Below are positions 23,101 through 36,383 of a stretch of 64,000 bases of DNA, one piece after another (positions within the stretch are counted from its first letter, which is position 1; the number at the start of each line of letters is the position of its first letter). A program made the translations under genes and the position numbers. The stretch is from Sapria himalayana (taxonomy: Eukaryota > Streptophyta > Magnoliopsida > Malpighiales > Rafflesiaceae). The notes under the pieces were generated by a model, which saw only the letters and a program-made list of their open reading frames with translations, did not search any database and was not told the origin of the DNA. The stretch covers positions 97,707-161,706 of the forward strand of contig JAREIK010012258.1 in assembly GCA_029783825.1 (NCBI GenBank), given 5' to 3'.

Positions 23101-23744
23101 TTAAAATTAATTTTAGAATATAAATTATTTAAAAATTGTTAAATAAATAATTAAATATTTTTATTTTAAATTGAATAAGAATTGAAACTATAAATATTTT
23201 ATAATAAATAAAAAATAAAATCATTTAATATCTTATTCTAATTCAATATTTTATAGAATTGAAACAACAAAAATAATAAAATTTTATTTCATCTTATTCA
23301 TCAATGTATATACCGACAATGCATAAAGTATAATATATTTATTCATTGACGTTGCTTTCTCTCCCTCTGCTCATCTGATTATCAATTTTCTACTATGACA
23401 AAGCTATCCGAGTTGCAGCACTTAATGTCTATTGAAAAATTCCATTACTTATAAAAGCTTTGTATGAGGAATAATGCGATATCATAGCGGTAAGAAATTT
23501 AAACCACTCTGTCAAATTTTAAAAAAATAGTTATGTTTTGATACATATATAATTCTGTAGTATATATGTAAAAATATACTAGCATTTCACCCGTACATAT
23601 ATTACTACAGTATATGTACATAAAAATAGTAGTATTATGTGTTCATATAAACTGAGTACGAATATACTCAGTATATACGTACATAAAATACTACCGTATT
23701 TTATGTACGTATATATTGACTTTATTCATAAGTATATACTCATT

Positions 23745-24143
23745 TGGTTCTGTTGCTGCTGCTCCTGTCGCTGCTACCATTGTCGATGTCGCTACCAATA
23801 CCACTACTACTATCGACATTGCCGATGCCGCCCCTATTGCCACCGCTGGCCGCCGCCGCCCCCGGCCTTTGTGGCGGCTACTACCGCCACTGCCAGTGCT
23901 GCCACTGCATGTTGCAGCTGCCACTGCATGCTGCATCTGTCACTTCCTCTGCTGCTGCCGCTGCTACTGCCACTGCCTCTGCCATTGCTGCCACAACTTT
24001 TGGTGCTGCTACTGCTTCCGGTGCTACCGCTACTTCCGGTGCTACCATAGCTTCCGATGTAGCCACTACTACCGTTGTGGCTGCCGCTACTTCTAGTGCA
24101 GCAGCTGCTACTACCTCTGATGCCGCCGCTCCTACCAATACAT
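23745..24143. repeat. GC-rich degenerate trinucleotide array 1
   Basis: About 400 bases of GCT, GCC, ACC, ACT and TGC triplets lie in otherwise very AT-rich DNA. All frames stay open on both strands because no stop triplet fits the pattern. The predicted Ala/Thr/Cys/Leu-rich polypeptides are by-products of the repeat. Confidence 0.9.
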
Positions 24144-24763
24144 CTTAAACTAAAATTTAATTAAATAATTTAATATTTTTATATTAAATTTAATAAAAAC
24201 AGAACTATAAATGGAAATTTTAAATTAAACAAAAAAAAATTCATTTAATAACATATTCTAATACAATATTTAAAAAAACTAAAAAAAATAACAAAAATTA
24301 TATTACATCTTATTAATCAATGTATCTACCGACTGTGTATAAAATATAATCTATCAATGCATTGACATTGCTTTCTCTCTCCCTGCTCCTCCGATCACCA
24401 ACTTTCTACTATGAAAAAGCTGTTTGGACCATGGTGCTTCATGTTTGTTGAAAACATTCACTTATACAAGCTTCAAATGGGAACAATGTGGTACCACAAC
24501 TATAAGAAATTTAAACCACAAAATCAAATCAAAATAAATTAAAAAAACTATGTTTTGTTAAATATATATTACTACAGCAAAAATGTACATATATACTAGC
24601 ATTTCACTTGTACATATATTACTGCAGTATTTGTACATATAAATTATAGTATTATGCATACATATATACCAAGTACATATATACTTAGTATATATGTACA
24701 TAGAATACTATAGAATTATATTTACGTATATGCTGACTATATACATATGTATATACAACATTT

Positions 24764-25585
24764 GTTGCCGTTTCTACTGCTATCACTATTGATGCTGCCC
24801 TTGCCGGTCCTGCTGTGGCTGCTGCCGGTGCTACCTCCACTGCTACTGCCACTACAGCGATAGTGACTGTAGTCACTATCGTAGAAAGTGATACCTCTAC
24901 TACTGCGGCCATGGTGGCAGTGACTGCAGCGGCAGTGACTACATCGGAAGTGGCGGTAGTAGAAGCCCCCACTACAGTGGCTGCTTCTGCTACTGCCACT
25001 ACCGCTGCAGTCACTGCCGCCATGGCTACTGCCATTGCTGCCGCCGCTGCCACCGCCGCCGCCACTTTTGTCGCTGCTTCCGTTTTTGCCGCCGCCTCTG
25101 CCGCCGCCACCACCACCGCTGCCACCACCGCTGCCACCACTTCCACCGCCACCGTCGCCACCACCGTTGCCCCCGCCGCCACCCCTGCCGTTGCCCCCGC
25201 CGCCGCCTCTGCCGCCGCCACCACCACCGCTGCCACCACCACAGCTACCACTTCCACCGTCGCCGCCACCGTTGCCCCCGCCGCCACCCCTGCCGTTGCC
25301 CCCGCCGCCGCCGCCGCCATTGCCCCCGCCGCCGCCACTGCCACCGCTGCCGCTGATGTTGCCACTTCCTCTGCTTCCTCCGCTGACTTTGCTGCCTCCA
25401 CTACAGACGATGTCATCACTACTGCTGCTGCCAATGCTGCCGCCACTACTGCCACAACCGATGCCACCACTACCGCTGCCACCTCTGCTTCCACCACTGC
25501 CGCCGCTCCAGCTTCTGGCACCATTGCCACCACTACCATCACTATCGTGGCTACTACCGCTACCATGGCTACCACTACTGATAAT
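24764..25585. repeat. GC-rich degenerate trinucleotide array 2, the longest
   Basis: About 820 bases of GCC/GCT/ACC/ACT triplets. The most uniform part (about 25030-25370) has two near-identical blocks containing GCCACCGTTGCCCCCGCCG. Five overlapping frames give Ala/Thr-, Pro/Leu- or Gly/Ser-rich translations, as expected of a triplet repeat. None has an initiation context or domain. Confidence 0.92.
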
Positions 25586-26342
25586 AGGCTTTTGCATACC
25601 AATAATAGGCTAAAACTCTACCCAAAAAAATTTGGAAAAATGCAAACATATTAACCGATATATAACAATAGTTATTATAGACATGAACATACAAAAATTA
25701 TTGTTGATCGTCATAAAGTTTTACAAATTTTTAATTTAATAATTTAATTTTTTTTAAATTAAATTTAATAAAAAAAGAAACTATAAATGAAAATTTTATA
25801 TTAAACAAAAAAAAATTTATTTAATAACGTATTCTAATATAATATTTTAAATAACTAAAACAATAAAATAATAAAAAATATATTACATCTTATTAATCAA
25901 TGTATCTACCGACTGTGCATAAAGTATGATCTATCAATGCATTGACATTGCTTTCTCTCCCTCTTCTCCTTCGATCACCAACTTTCTGCTGCGAAAATGC
26001 TGCCTGAGTCACGGTGCACAATGTTTGTTGAAATATGTCTTCACTTATACAAGCTTCGTATGAGAAATAATGCGGTACCATATCTGTATGAAATTTAAAC
26101 CACCAAATCAAATCAAAATAAATAAAAACTATGTTTTGATAAATATATATTATTGCAGTAAATATGTACATATATACTAGCATTTCACTAGTACACATAT
26201 TACTATAGTATTTGTACATATAAACTGCAGTATTATCCATACATATATTTTGAGTACATATATATACTAAGTATATATGTACATTAATTACTATAGTATT
26301 ATATGTATGTATATATTGACTATATACATACGTATATACCAC

Positions 26343-26585
26343 ATTTGTAGTCGTTGCTGCTACTCCCGCTATTCCTGCCACTCTAGCAACAATCGGTACC
26401 ACTACCACCACCAATGCCGCTACTACTACCGTTGATGCCGGTGTTGCTGTGGCGGCCGCCGCCGCTGGTGGTGTCACTCCCACTGATGCCACCACTACAG
26501 CCGCTGCCGCCGCTTCTACTTTTACCACTGTCATTGATGTCGTCACTGCCATCGTTCCCATCACTGCCACTACTGCCACTGCTGA
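26343..26585. repeat. GC-rich degenerate trinucleotide array 3, the shortest
   Basis: About 240 bases of GCT/GCC/ACC/ACT triplets sit at the same position in the third tandem copy, preceded by GTATATTGACTATATACATA as in copy 2. Confidence 0.88.
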
Positions 26586-27103
26586 AAATTGACTTTTACA
26601 TACCTATAATAGGCTAAAACTCTACCCAAAAAATTCAGAGACACAAAAACATATTCACATATATATAAAAACATATATTATAGACATGAACAAACACAAA
26701 TTAAAGTCGATTATCATATAGTTTTAACAAAAATCCAAATGGTGTCAAGCAATTATGTTTAGAGATAAAGAGAGTTCAAAAATAAAATATGTTTAGAATA
26801 ATAAAGACAAGATAAGCTTGCCCTCTTTTTGATAAAGCTAAAATAGGTAAATATGAGACATGCATTTGAAGGACCATGGTAATGTCTGAATGCTTTGAAT
26901 CAGGATTTTTTCTTTTCTCTCAGCTAATGTGTCCTACAAAGATTCATAAATTGGTTTATCAGAAAAGCAAAAAACAAAACCAGAATAAAAAAAATTGAAA
27001 CCTTCAAAAAAATATCATAATTATTTGCTACACAATGACAAAAATAAATAACAGTTCAAAAATAAATCTCATACTCAATCATCCTCATAATTTGTAGGGA
27101 ATG

Positions 27104-28942
27104 CTAGCCTCTCCTGTAAGTATTCACAGTTGGATCATGAAATGCTATCTGATGTGCCAATGCCGCTAATTGTGACTCCATATTGGACATCTGCTGTTGC
27201 ATTGCTTTTAAATTTCTTTATTTTCTTGCATTTCTTCCATCAGATTAGTTATCTACTCATCCTTCTTTTTCATTTCAGTCTCCATATCTACAATAAGTTC
27301 ATTTGCTTCCAATGTTTGTTGTCCGACCACCTCTTTCACCATTGGTGATACAGATGAATTAGAATCATGACTGCTACCACAAAATGTCACTCTCTTAGAG
27401 CTGATTTTGTACACTCACTGCTTCTTTTGACCACCTATTGTTTCCTAATAAATAGGATCATATTCAATTGATTGAAGATCCATAGAACCCTCAACTTGTT
27501 GATGAGCAGTTGTCCCACGTTCCTCCATTAGGTCCTGAGATAAAATAGAGATAAAAACTATTCTAGATTTACAAAAATTAAAATAAATATTTTGCATTCA
27601 AAATAATTTTCATAATGTACTATAGTTTTATAAATTCTAATTAATATAACAATTTCTTACTGCAATCATCTAAGAATTATTGTCAACATACTGACCATCC
27701 ACTTTCTTTACATGCATCTTTTTGAAAATCTCATAAAAATTTGGATCTCGACCCAATTCTCCAACCTAGAATATGTTTAAATTAATTCATAAAAAAAATG
27801 TTAAAAAGATTTAACAAAATTATTAATACCATGCAGAGATTATAATTATTGGACTATTAGGACAACCACAAAATATAGATATGTTTGGAATTTTAAATTA
27901 GTACAAAATCTCGAGCGTTCTCAATGCTCCATTTTGAACCTCCAGTGTGTCGATAGATTCCTATACCTAGTCCAGCAACATCACTTCGTTGATTTTTGCT
28001 GGCAATATCTGATTTTTTCTTCACATCTGGCTCCTCCCAATAATTAAGCCACTCGGGCCAGTCTTCCTCGGATATAAAATCAGGCATTGCTTTCATTTTC
28101 TTTAATTTATGGGCAAAATCAGAATAACATTGAGCAGCTTTGATCTCCCACAATGACTTTATATTTCCATCAAATTTGGGTGCCCATGTAAATTGATTCT
28201 ATCAATAGAAAAATGATAAAAGAATTTATATTAACAACAAGAACATAATTATTTACTACTTGAATAATAACCAACATAATAGTTAAGTAAATAGATAATT
28301 AATTTTCAAAACATTTGTTTTGTTATTTTTACCTGAAAGTCATTAAAATATGTCACTTTTGTCGATTCAGAAACTTTCTTCCAGGAGAAAGCTTTAGAAT
28401 CAGCCATTTTTTTGAAAGCCTTTATAATTATAGTCGAACACTTGTGAGATGGAATAAAACTGTACACATAAATAAATAACATTGAAAAAAAAGCAAATCA
28501 TAACAATATAAAAAACCACTAACAGTAATATCAACACTTTTTTTCAAGTCATTTTTATATATTTTTTTTTACTTCTCATCCACAATCTCAATTTCTAACT
28601 TTATAATAATTACAGAGGAAGACACAACATTTGATGATGCCGTTGTAATGTAAATGGGGGAACAATCGGTGTAAAATGTGGTGTAGAAGATAGAGATGAA
28701 TCAAAAGTTTGTGCAGGAAGCACAATGGGTGGTGGGCTTACATCTAATAAAGGTGATAGTAGAGGTCTCAATGATGGTGATGGTGATAGAAATGGAGATG
28801 ATGATTGTGATGTTGAATTCTGGATATGGTAGCTATGAGATGGTACTGATTCTACAATATAATATAACATAATAGATGAATTTGGTTCATTTCTATGTCC
28901 ACATCCACCTCGACCCAGGCCACGTCCTTTAGGCACCATCAT
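27104..28942 (-). pseudogene. Transposase_24-type (Ptta/En/Spm) second gene of element C
   Basis: The start is placed at MMVPKGRGLGRGG (ATG at 28942-28940), a basic Gly/Arg N-terminus followed by a Ser/Pro-rich stretch with SPFLSPSPSLRPLLSPLL. The domain core at 27893-28153 has SEEDWPEWLNYWEEPDVKKK, SDIASKNQRSDVAG and RHTGGSKWSIENARDF, which is the Transposase_24 signature. Next come an acceptor ATTCTAG and VGELGRDPNFYEIFKKMHV. The C-terminus has a Lys/Glu/Met coiled coil and MSNMESQLAALAHQIAFHDP, then YRRG and TAG at 27104-27106. In-frame stops and frameshifts, for example in the coiled coil near 27255, show it is decayed. It follows TNP2 in the same direction about 140 bases downstream, as in En/Spm. 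Confidence 0.8.
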
Positions 28943-29078
28943 CTGTAAAAAATAAAACATAGAACAAAAAATAGAGATATAATGACAAGCATGCATTTTT
29001 GAATAAAACACAGTGATAGATTTCTACAAAATATAAAAAGTCTTTGATAGTTTTAATTTATAATAAAATCATAACAAT

Positions 29079-32000
29079 TTAATTATAATCATCACTGTCA
29101 TCCTCCAATGGATCTTCAGATATTTTGTCTGAATCCGATAGAAGTTCAAACTCATCTTCAGATAGAAATTGATCATCTTCAATTTCTATTGTGCCACCAT
29201 TTGAGTCACATAAATTTTCTCGATCTTCATCTACCTTCACAGGCTCAATATTATTTATGTCATCTTTCTGGAATGTCGGTGCTATTTCTAAGTATGCACT
29301 TCTTTGTTGCGATGTTGATACTTCAAAATTTGATCAAGGTTTAATTTTGCAAATCGCCCACAGATCTTTCTTATCATGAGATAAACTCGAATATGTGCAA
29401 TAATATACCTGAGTGGCTTGAACTGCCATAATAAATGGCTCATATCAATTATATCCATGTTTATGGTTAACATCTACTAGCTTATAATCTGAATGAATCT
29501 TTGTGCCCACATTTCGTGTAAGATCAAATCACTCACACTTAAATAATACAATCTTATTATTTTCGAGTCCAGGATACTCCAAATCAATAACTTTTTTGAG
29601 TTAACCATAATAATAAATCTCATCTACACTATAACTTGAGACTTTAATGCATACACCACTATTCATTATTTTATTGAAGAATCATGCCAGTTTGTGTGAA
29701 ATTTATATCCATTAACAAAATACCCAGGATATGTTGTCACATATTAAAATGGGCATTTACTTAGATTCTGAAAAAAAATATTTGAATCTCCATTTGAAGG
29801 ATCAATTGCCCGTGACATAAATTAAAAAATTGATATTAAAAAATAAAAGATACTAATAAATTAAATAATTCAAAAATATAAAACTTATTTATACTCACAT
29901 AATTTCTTAACCAATGCAAAAATTTAGTTTCTAGCATATAATCGATATCATTGCTGGAAATTGCCGGATGCCTATATTTTAACTACTCAATATAAATACT
30001 TTACAAATATAAAAAGAGAGAAACAATTGTATATCCATTTTTAATAATTCCTATTAAAGATAAAATTAAACTATGATTAAACCTACAACCATTTTGGGTA
30101 TACATACTGAATATATGGTGCAACCTCCTCACATTAAGTAAAACGTAGCTCCAGGTTGCTTTGTACTTTTCACCGGTCATACATTTTTTCATTGCTCTTC
30201 CAAATGCTCTTCTAGGGTGCTTGAAGATAGATAGTTTGTCCACAGAATCATCTTATACCATCACATGACCTTCATAATTCTTTGGCCCATTTCTATTCTC
30301 TGTATTGACATAATCCTCAAAATAATAAGTACAAAATGATGATGCTTCTTCTACTAAATATGCATAGAAAATTGAACATTCAACTTTTGTCTTGTTTCTA
30401 ACAATTAATTTCAACTTACGAAGATACCTACATCCATAATGTTAGGTTTCAATTAGATTAAATTACAATAATACTTAGAGTACTAAATAATAAAACACAA
30501 CAAATTATATGTATTTGCCTCTCAAAAGAATACATCCATCTGAATTGCACTGGCCCTACAATCCTTGTTTCATATGCCAAATGGACTGGGAAATGCTACA
30601 TCGAGTCAAAAAAACTTGGTGGGAATATCCGCTCAAGCTTACATATAATAAGTGGAATGTCATTCTCCAGCCTCACCATGTCATCTATTTTGATTGTGGT
30701 TGCAGTTAGCTATTTTATAAACAAACTAAGTTCTATAAGGACATTACAAATACTTAGTGTAAGTAATTCACGGAATGCAATTGGTATTAATCTCTACAAT
30801 AATATATGACAGTTATGACTTTTCATTCCAAATAACTTAAGATTCTTCATATCTACGTATCTACCCATATTTGACACATAGCCATCATGAAATTTCAAAT
30901 TTTTAACCCATTCATACAATATATATCTTGCCTTCTTATCAAGTGTGTAGCAAGCTTTAGAGAATTTTTCTGTTTCCTTATCCAGTTTCAATTCAGGACG
31001 CCAACAGTAATCATTCAGCTCTTGTCTTATTTTTCCGTCTACATTAAGAACAATTTTGAAATCATTGTCAAAAATGTTTTTTTTCAATATGCATTACATC
31101 TAAGTTATGCCGAATTAAATTGGACTTCCAATAAGGTAAGTCCCAAAATATACTACATTTCCTTCATCCAAATAATTTGCCTATTGGTCCATTACTTCCA
31201 GTAGCTTTTTTTTCAGTTGCCTTCTTCCAACTCAAACTTTAAATCTCTGTCATAATATCATCTCTTGAACGAACTGCTGGTACAACTATCATCACAGTTT
31301 TATTTTTTCGAAATGCAGTTCTATTTCTTTTAAATGGATGATTCGTAGGTAGAAACTTACGATGGTTATCAAACTATGACTAATTACCACTAAATTTGAG
31401 AGTAATTGCATCAAAATTTGTCATGCAATACTAGCATCCAAATCGTCCTATAGTACTCCAGTCTGAAAACATTGAATATGTAGGAAAGTCACTTATCATC
31501 CACATAAGGGCTGCCCGCATAATGAAATTTTGCTTTTTTTGAGATATCATATGTATTCACTCCAGCATCCCATAAATGATATAACTCTGTAATAAGAGGC
31601 TATATGAAAACATCCAACATGTCTTTCAGATTTTTTGGCCCTGGAATAAATATTGAGAAAAACATATATTGCTTCTTCATACACAACCATGGAGGCAAGT
31701 TATAAGGTGTCATTATTACTGACCAGGTTGAATAATATTGTCTAGATTGCCTAAATTGCTGAAATCCATCATGTAGAGACCCAATCTCACATTTTGACTT
31801 TCTGCGGCAAAATCTTGATGTATATAATTAAAATGCTTCCAAGTAGGTGAATCTGATGGATGCTGCATTACACCTTCTTCAGCCTCATGCTCGGAATGCC
31901 ACCTCATATCATTTGCTGTAGCATTTGATACATATAGTCTCTATAATTGAGGAATTAATGGAAAATAAAAAATCTTTTTAAAGATAACCTTCAATTTTTG

Positions 32001-32769
32001 TTGCGTATCTACAACATGAGGTGCCTTCCTAAATCGAGGATGATCACAAAACTTACAGCTAATTAAATCACTATCACCACCCCAATATAACATGCACTTA
32101 TTTAAATAACAATCAATTTTTTCCATTGGCAGGCTCATTCATCGTAGTAACTTTTTAGTGTTATAAAAGTTGTTAGTGATAAATTATTATCCAGAATAAT
32201 CTTCTTCATCAGTTCTTTCGCCTGATCAAATAATTTTTTAGATATATGATTTTCTGACTTTATGTTTATTAGTCAAGCCACAAGTGACAATTTCGAAAGT
32301 GTTTTACAACCAGGCCACAACTCTTTATTTGGAGCTTTAAGCATTTCATAAAATTTTTGAGCTTCAGGATTAGGTGGTTCATCCATGTAATCCATATTGA
32401 AGTCAGCACCAGCTACTTCAATGATCATTCTATGGTATGTGTTTGATGATTCTTCACCACAATGCAAATGATTAAATACCATCATTTTGGTCAATATTCA
32501 GAGCCATTGTACTTTCCCCATGATAAATCCAAACAAAATAATTTGGCACAAAGCCATATTTTACCAAATGATATCTTATAGTGTTTGCATCATGAAAAGG
32601 GATATTATGACACTTGTGATGATTACATGGACACTTAATTTTTTTCTCTATTCATCAATCTCGATTGACTACATGCAAAATTGATGAAAGTTTCTAGCCC
32701 ATTCAAAAAATCTTTCTTTAAAAATCTATTAATTACCCTTCAGTACATCCACCTATGATCTGAGCTCAT
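29079..32769 (-). pseudogene. TNP2-like CACTA transposase gene of element C, decayed
   Basis: ATG at 32769-32767 begins MSSDHRWMY, then a stop. The transposase-associated domain continues with DFLNGLETFINFACSQ and, in a shifted frame, CPCNHHKCHNIPFHDANTIR and GFVPNYFVWIYHGE. N-terminal Tnp2 follows (PNPEAQKFYEMLKAPNKELW, PGCKTLSKLSL), then CMLYWGGDSDLISCKFC and MRWHSEHEAEEGVMQHPSDS. The catalytic region has VIMTPYNLPPWLCMKKQYMF, IPGPKNLKDMLDVFI, DAGVNTYDISKKQNFIMRAA and LMWMISDFPTYSMFSDWSTI. RHNLDVMHIEKN and EWVKNLKFHDGYVSNMGRYV precede DUF4218 (SIFKHPRRAFGRAMKK) and DUF4216 (TRNVGTKIHSDYKLVDVNHK). The acidic tail ends DDSDDYN with TAA at 29079-29081. Many frameshifts and stops interrupt it. 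It would encode the element's DDE-type transposase. Confidence 0.9.
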
Positions 32770-32985
32770 TTTGCTCTATTTTATTTACAAAAAATAATAC
32801 CCAATCATTATTTTGAATAAAACATTCTATTACTTCAAAATATACAAATAATTAAATAAAATTACTTACAGATAAATATTTAAAGATTAAATATCATGAA
32901 TATCGAGACAATGTATTTGTAGAATCTACATTAATAGATACAGTAATTTTTAGCATGATAAAGATTAATAGACATCTCAGTTATA

Positions 32986-33256
32986 CTAGATAAAGGGAAA
33001 AAAATGTGATAATGCATAAGAAAGGAAAGCAAAAAAAAGACATTTAATATTTAAAGAAGGATAGGGAGAGAGAGAGAGAGAGATAATTGACACAAAATGT
33101 GGAGAGAGAGAGGTCTCGAGAAATGGGGAGACGGGGGGAGAGAGAGAGGGAGAGAGAAAAATAGAGAGAGAGAGTGGGAGAGAAATGGTGAAAGGGAGAG
33201 AGGGGGAGTGAGGGGCAGGAGCGAGAGAGGGAGAGAGAGAGAGGGAGAGAGAGAGG

Positions 33257-33288
<32 letters not shown>

Positions 33289-33430
33289 GGGAGAGAGGAG
33301 GGGTGGAGGGAGAGAGAACAAGCAAGAAAAAAGAGCCAAAAAAATTAACAAGAGAGAGAGTGTGACACAGAAAAATAGGAAGAGAATGACTGAATGAATT
33401 ACAGAGGGAGAGAGAGACACAGAGAGTACA
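32986..33430. promoter_or_regulatory. GA/CT-rich tract upstream of TNP2
   Basis: About 365 bases (33059-33423) of GAGAGAGG-type repeats on the plus strand read as CT-rich on the coding strand. They begin about 290 bases upstream of the TNP2 start codon. Such CT-rich stretches are common in plant 5' leaders and bind GAGA-factor (BBR/BPC) proteins; a promoter or leader role is inferred from position. The open frames across it are repeat translations. Confidence 0.55.
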
Positions 33431-33689
33431 ATGTTAGAATTAAAAATTATATAAAAGAAAATATAAGTTATTCAGTAAAAACCTATCAAGTATTACATTT
33501 TTTATTATGCATAAGTTCATATTTGAGCCTGAAGCTCAAGGGCTGGGATTAGGTAGGAGTATGACCCTTATTTGTATTATACCATATATGAGCGTGATCT
33601 ATGGACACTCTTGTGCTATGTGCTTACATATTGTTGATATTATATCTTTAGCTGTTTTATTTCAAGTTAGTGTAACAAAATAGTATATG

Positions 33690-35100
33690 AATACAAGTAG
33701 TTACATTTAGTTTAACATTTAATTATATATAGATATATGCATACAAGTAGTTATATGTAAATATAAATAAGTGTATACAAAGTTATAAATAATTATATAG
33801 ATTTACATATATGTACATATATATGTATACATAATAAAAAATAAACTTATATTTATTTATAGATAGCTTTTTATTGCTATATAAATATTTATATATAGTT
33901 ATACACATTTAGTTAAACATTATGTTGTATGTTTTTATACATATAATTATAAATATAATTACATGTGGTTATACATATAGTTATACGTATGGTTAAACTT
34001 ATATTTTTACATGTATGTATATATATATTTGCATATGATTTCATATATTTATACATATAGTTATGTATAGGTATGGACATACTAAAATACAATTTTTATA
34101 CTAATATATAAAAATGTATATTAAATACATGTTGTTAATTATATATATAAATATAGTTATGTATAAAATTTTTATAGTTATACATATAGTTAGATAGAAT
34201 TATTTATAGTTATATGTTATTATACATATAATATATATAGTTATAAAAATTAATATATCATTAAACATTTAGTTATATATATATATATATACACACATAC
34301 GAGTAGTTATATTTAGTTATACATAATTATATACAATGTTATAAACAAATATATAGATTTACATATATGTATACATATATGTATAAATAGTTAAAAATAT
34401 AGTTATATTTAATTATAAAAAATTTTATTTAGTTTTATAAATATTTGTATATAGTTCTACACATATAATTAAACATAATGTTTTATGTTTTAATACATGT
34501 AATTATAAATATAGTTTCATGTGGTTATACATATTTACACATATAGTTATACTTATGGTTATACATATAGGTATTTATATGTATTCATATAATTTTATAT
34601 ATTTATACATATAGAAATGTAAAGGTATAGATATAGTAAAATATATTTTGTATATACTAATATATACAAATGTATATTAAATATAAGATGAAAATTATAT
34701 ATTTAAATATAGTTATGTATAAAGCTGTTATGGTTATATATATAATAAGATACCATTATTTATAGTTATATGTTATTATACATATAGTATATATAGCTAT
34801 TAATATTTTTAAATATTTAAACATATAGTTATATATAAATATATTCATACAAATATTTATACATAAATATATAAAGTTATCAATAAATATATAGATTTAC
34901 ATATATGTATACATAGTTAAAATATATGTATATTTAATGTTGTAGAGTGTTATATAATTATACAAATAATTATATATAGTTATACAAATATTTATACATA
35001 GTTATACACATATAGTTAAATATAATGTTATATGTTAGTATACATGTAATTAACAATATATTTACATGTGGGTATGCATATAGTTACAAAAATAATCTTA
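33690..35100. repeat. AT-rich ~550-bp tandem repeat in element C, about 2.5 units
   Basis: AAATGTATATTAAATA recurs near 34110 and 34669, a period of about 559 bases. Internal words TATAGTTATA, ACATGTAATTATAAATATAG and ATGTGGTTATACATA match the units of B and D. Confidence 0.83.
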
Positions 35101-36040
35101 ATTCTAAACACTTAAAATAATAAAATTCCACTTGCATTATCATGATAATGATTTTTGAATCCAAGATTTCTAAAAAGTTATTAGTTGGATGGTTGGTAAC
35201 ATAATTAAATGCGTGTAAGCCCTGGGTTTGAACCTATTCTTGATCTTTGAAGAAGTATATTTTGGTAAACTCTATTAGAATCAAAAATTGATTTTTGATT
35301 TTTGAAACTATTATTTTAGATTTAAATTTTTTAATAATTTCTGTGAGATAAACAAAGTTGATGCATTTCGGTGCAACAAAAGTGGATAAAAGTTATAATG
35401 TTATATAAAAAATATTAAGGGGAACCAAAATGAAAATAATTATGTTTTATTACAATTTTTAATTTTAATATAACATTTGGGGACCCAAATCCAAAATATT
35501 TATGATTTGGGTCTACCAAATTCCTATACTGATAATTACCTTCCTTTATTCATACGGAATGCATATACTCAAGTATGCATATGAGTTTATGCAGAAACTC
35601 ATTTTTTCATAAATAAGAACATATGGATATGGAGTTGATAAATACTCTGTATGCATAAACATATGCATAAACTCATTTTTGCATACTGAGCAAGCTGAGA
35701 CGAGTTTATGCATAATATTTTTTTTAATTATATTGGGATAATTATGAGTATCCAAATTTAGGTACTAAAATATAACCCAAATAATATATATATATTTTTG
35801 GATTCCATAACATAATTATCCATTATATATCTGTGTGTGTGTGTGTGTGTGTGTAGATTAAGGATGAAAAAATTAAGTATTATTATTATTATTAGTGTTG
35901 TGGAGGAATACCAATTTTTTTGCAAAGTTAGAAAAAAGTTAGTGCTGTTTTTGGAAAAAATAAAATTTAAATAATAGTATTTTCAATGTCGAGAAAATCC
36001 ATTTAATAAAATTTAAAATTGAACTAATCTAAAAAAATTT
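35101..36040. other. Non-coding right-side region of element C
   Basis: AT-rich DNA with no recognised gene. It holds a cluster of ATGCATA / GAGTTTATGCA inverted words (35555-35720), a (GT)n run at about 35830-35853 and a (TTA)n run at about 35879-35895. Confidence 0.6.
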
Positions 36041-36383
36041 TAGCGAGAAAGATTTTATCACTAAATCCATCGATAAAATTCCCACTTCTATTGAGTGGAA
36101 GTTACGAAAATTTTTCGTCACTAATCCTATCGCTAAATCCATCAGTAAAATCCCAACTTTTTTATAGCAAAAGTTATGAAAATTTTTCATTTCTAAATTC
36201 CCCACTTTTCTTTAGCGGAATTTTCGAAAAATTATCACTCGCTAATCTGTCGCTAATCCGCTGCTATTTTTTTCATAAAAATATCAGCAATCCTTTGCTA
36301 TTCCCTAGATAATCCCTTGAAATTTAGCTAGAGATTGATCCCTAACTAAAATTCCCTAGCTAAATTGATATTTTGTTGTAGTG
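36041..36383. repeat. Subterminal repeats, right end of element C
   Basis: Tandem units of about 65-75 bases contain TCACTAAATCCATCG, AAAATTCCCACTT, TTATGAAAATTTTTC and TTTAGCG, ending with CCCTAGCTAAATTGAT before the terminus. They resemble the TAGCTA / CCCTAG words of the left end. Confidence 0.78.

Larger units (their letters stand above)
23294..26600. repeat. Three tandem copies of the element C 3' region, each with a GC triplet array
   Basis: The landmark ATCTTATT(A/C)ATCAATGTAT with a following ACCGAC begins near 23294, 24308 and 25888. Each copy continues through CATTGACATTGCTTTCTCTC-like sequence, a self-complementary ACTATAGT/GTACATATAT stretch, a GC-rich triplet array and, in copies 2 and 3, CATACC(A/T)ATAATAGGCT. 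Copy spacing is about 1014 and 1580 bases, the difference being mainly array length. The palindrome (element A) has one copy and no triplet array. Confidence 0.85.
22628..36383 (-). mobile_element. CACTA element C, 13.8 kb, most complete copy, with TAT target duplication
   Basis: The left end reads CAATACAAGAAAAATCCC. The right end, reverse complemented, reads CACTACAACAAAATATC. TAT flanks both sides (22625-22627 and 36384-36386). Internally, on the minus strand, lie a GA/CT-rich promoter tract, a TNP2 gene with all expected domains and a Transposase_24-type gene, both inactivated. The left (3') side is expanded by three tandem copies of a segment with GC triplet arrays, and the right side by the AT-rich ~550-bp repeat. 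It once had the autonomous two-gene organisation of En/Spm elements. Confidence 0.92.

Noticed and set aside
23745..24143. CRISPR-like or variable tandem repeat array
   Set aside because: The period is three bases without repeat-spacer structure, and the context is a plant transposon.
23637..25654. Ala/Thr-, Pro/Leu- and Gly/Ser-rich frames up to 305 residues on both strands
   Set aside because: They come from GCC/GCT/ACC triplet arrays, overlap each other in several frames, and begin or end in AT-rich element DNA with no initiation context or domain.
29108..29344. Plus-strand frames at 29108-29379 and 30887-31204
   Set aside because: They are antisense shadows of the TNP2 pseudogene, whose domain matches are all on the minus strand.
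32986..33420. Ser/Leu/Pro-rich 144-residue minus-strand frame and its Arg/Glu-rich plus-strand partner
   Set aside because: These are translations of the GA/CT repeat upstream of TNP2.
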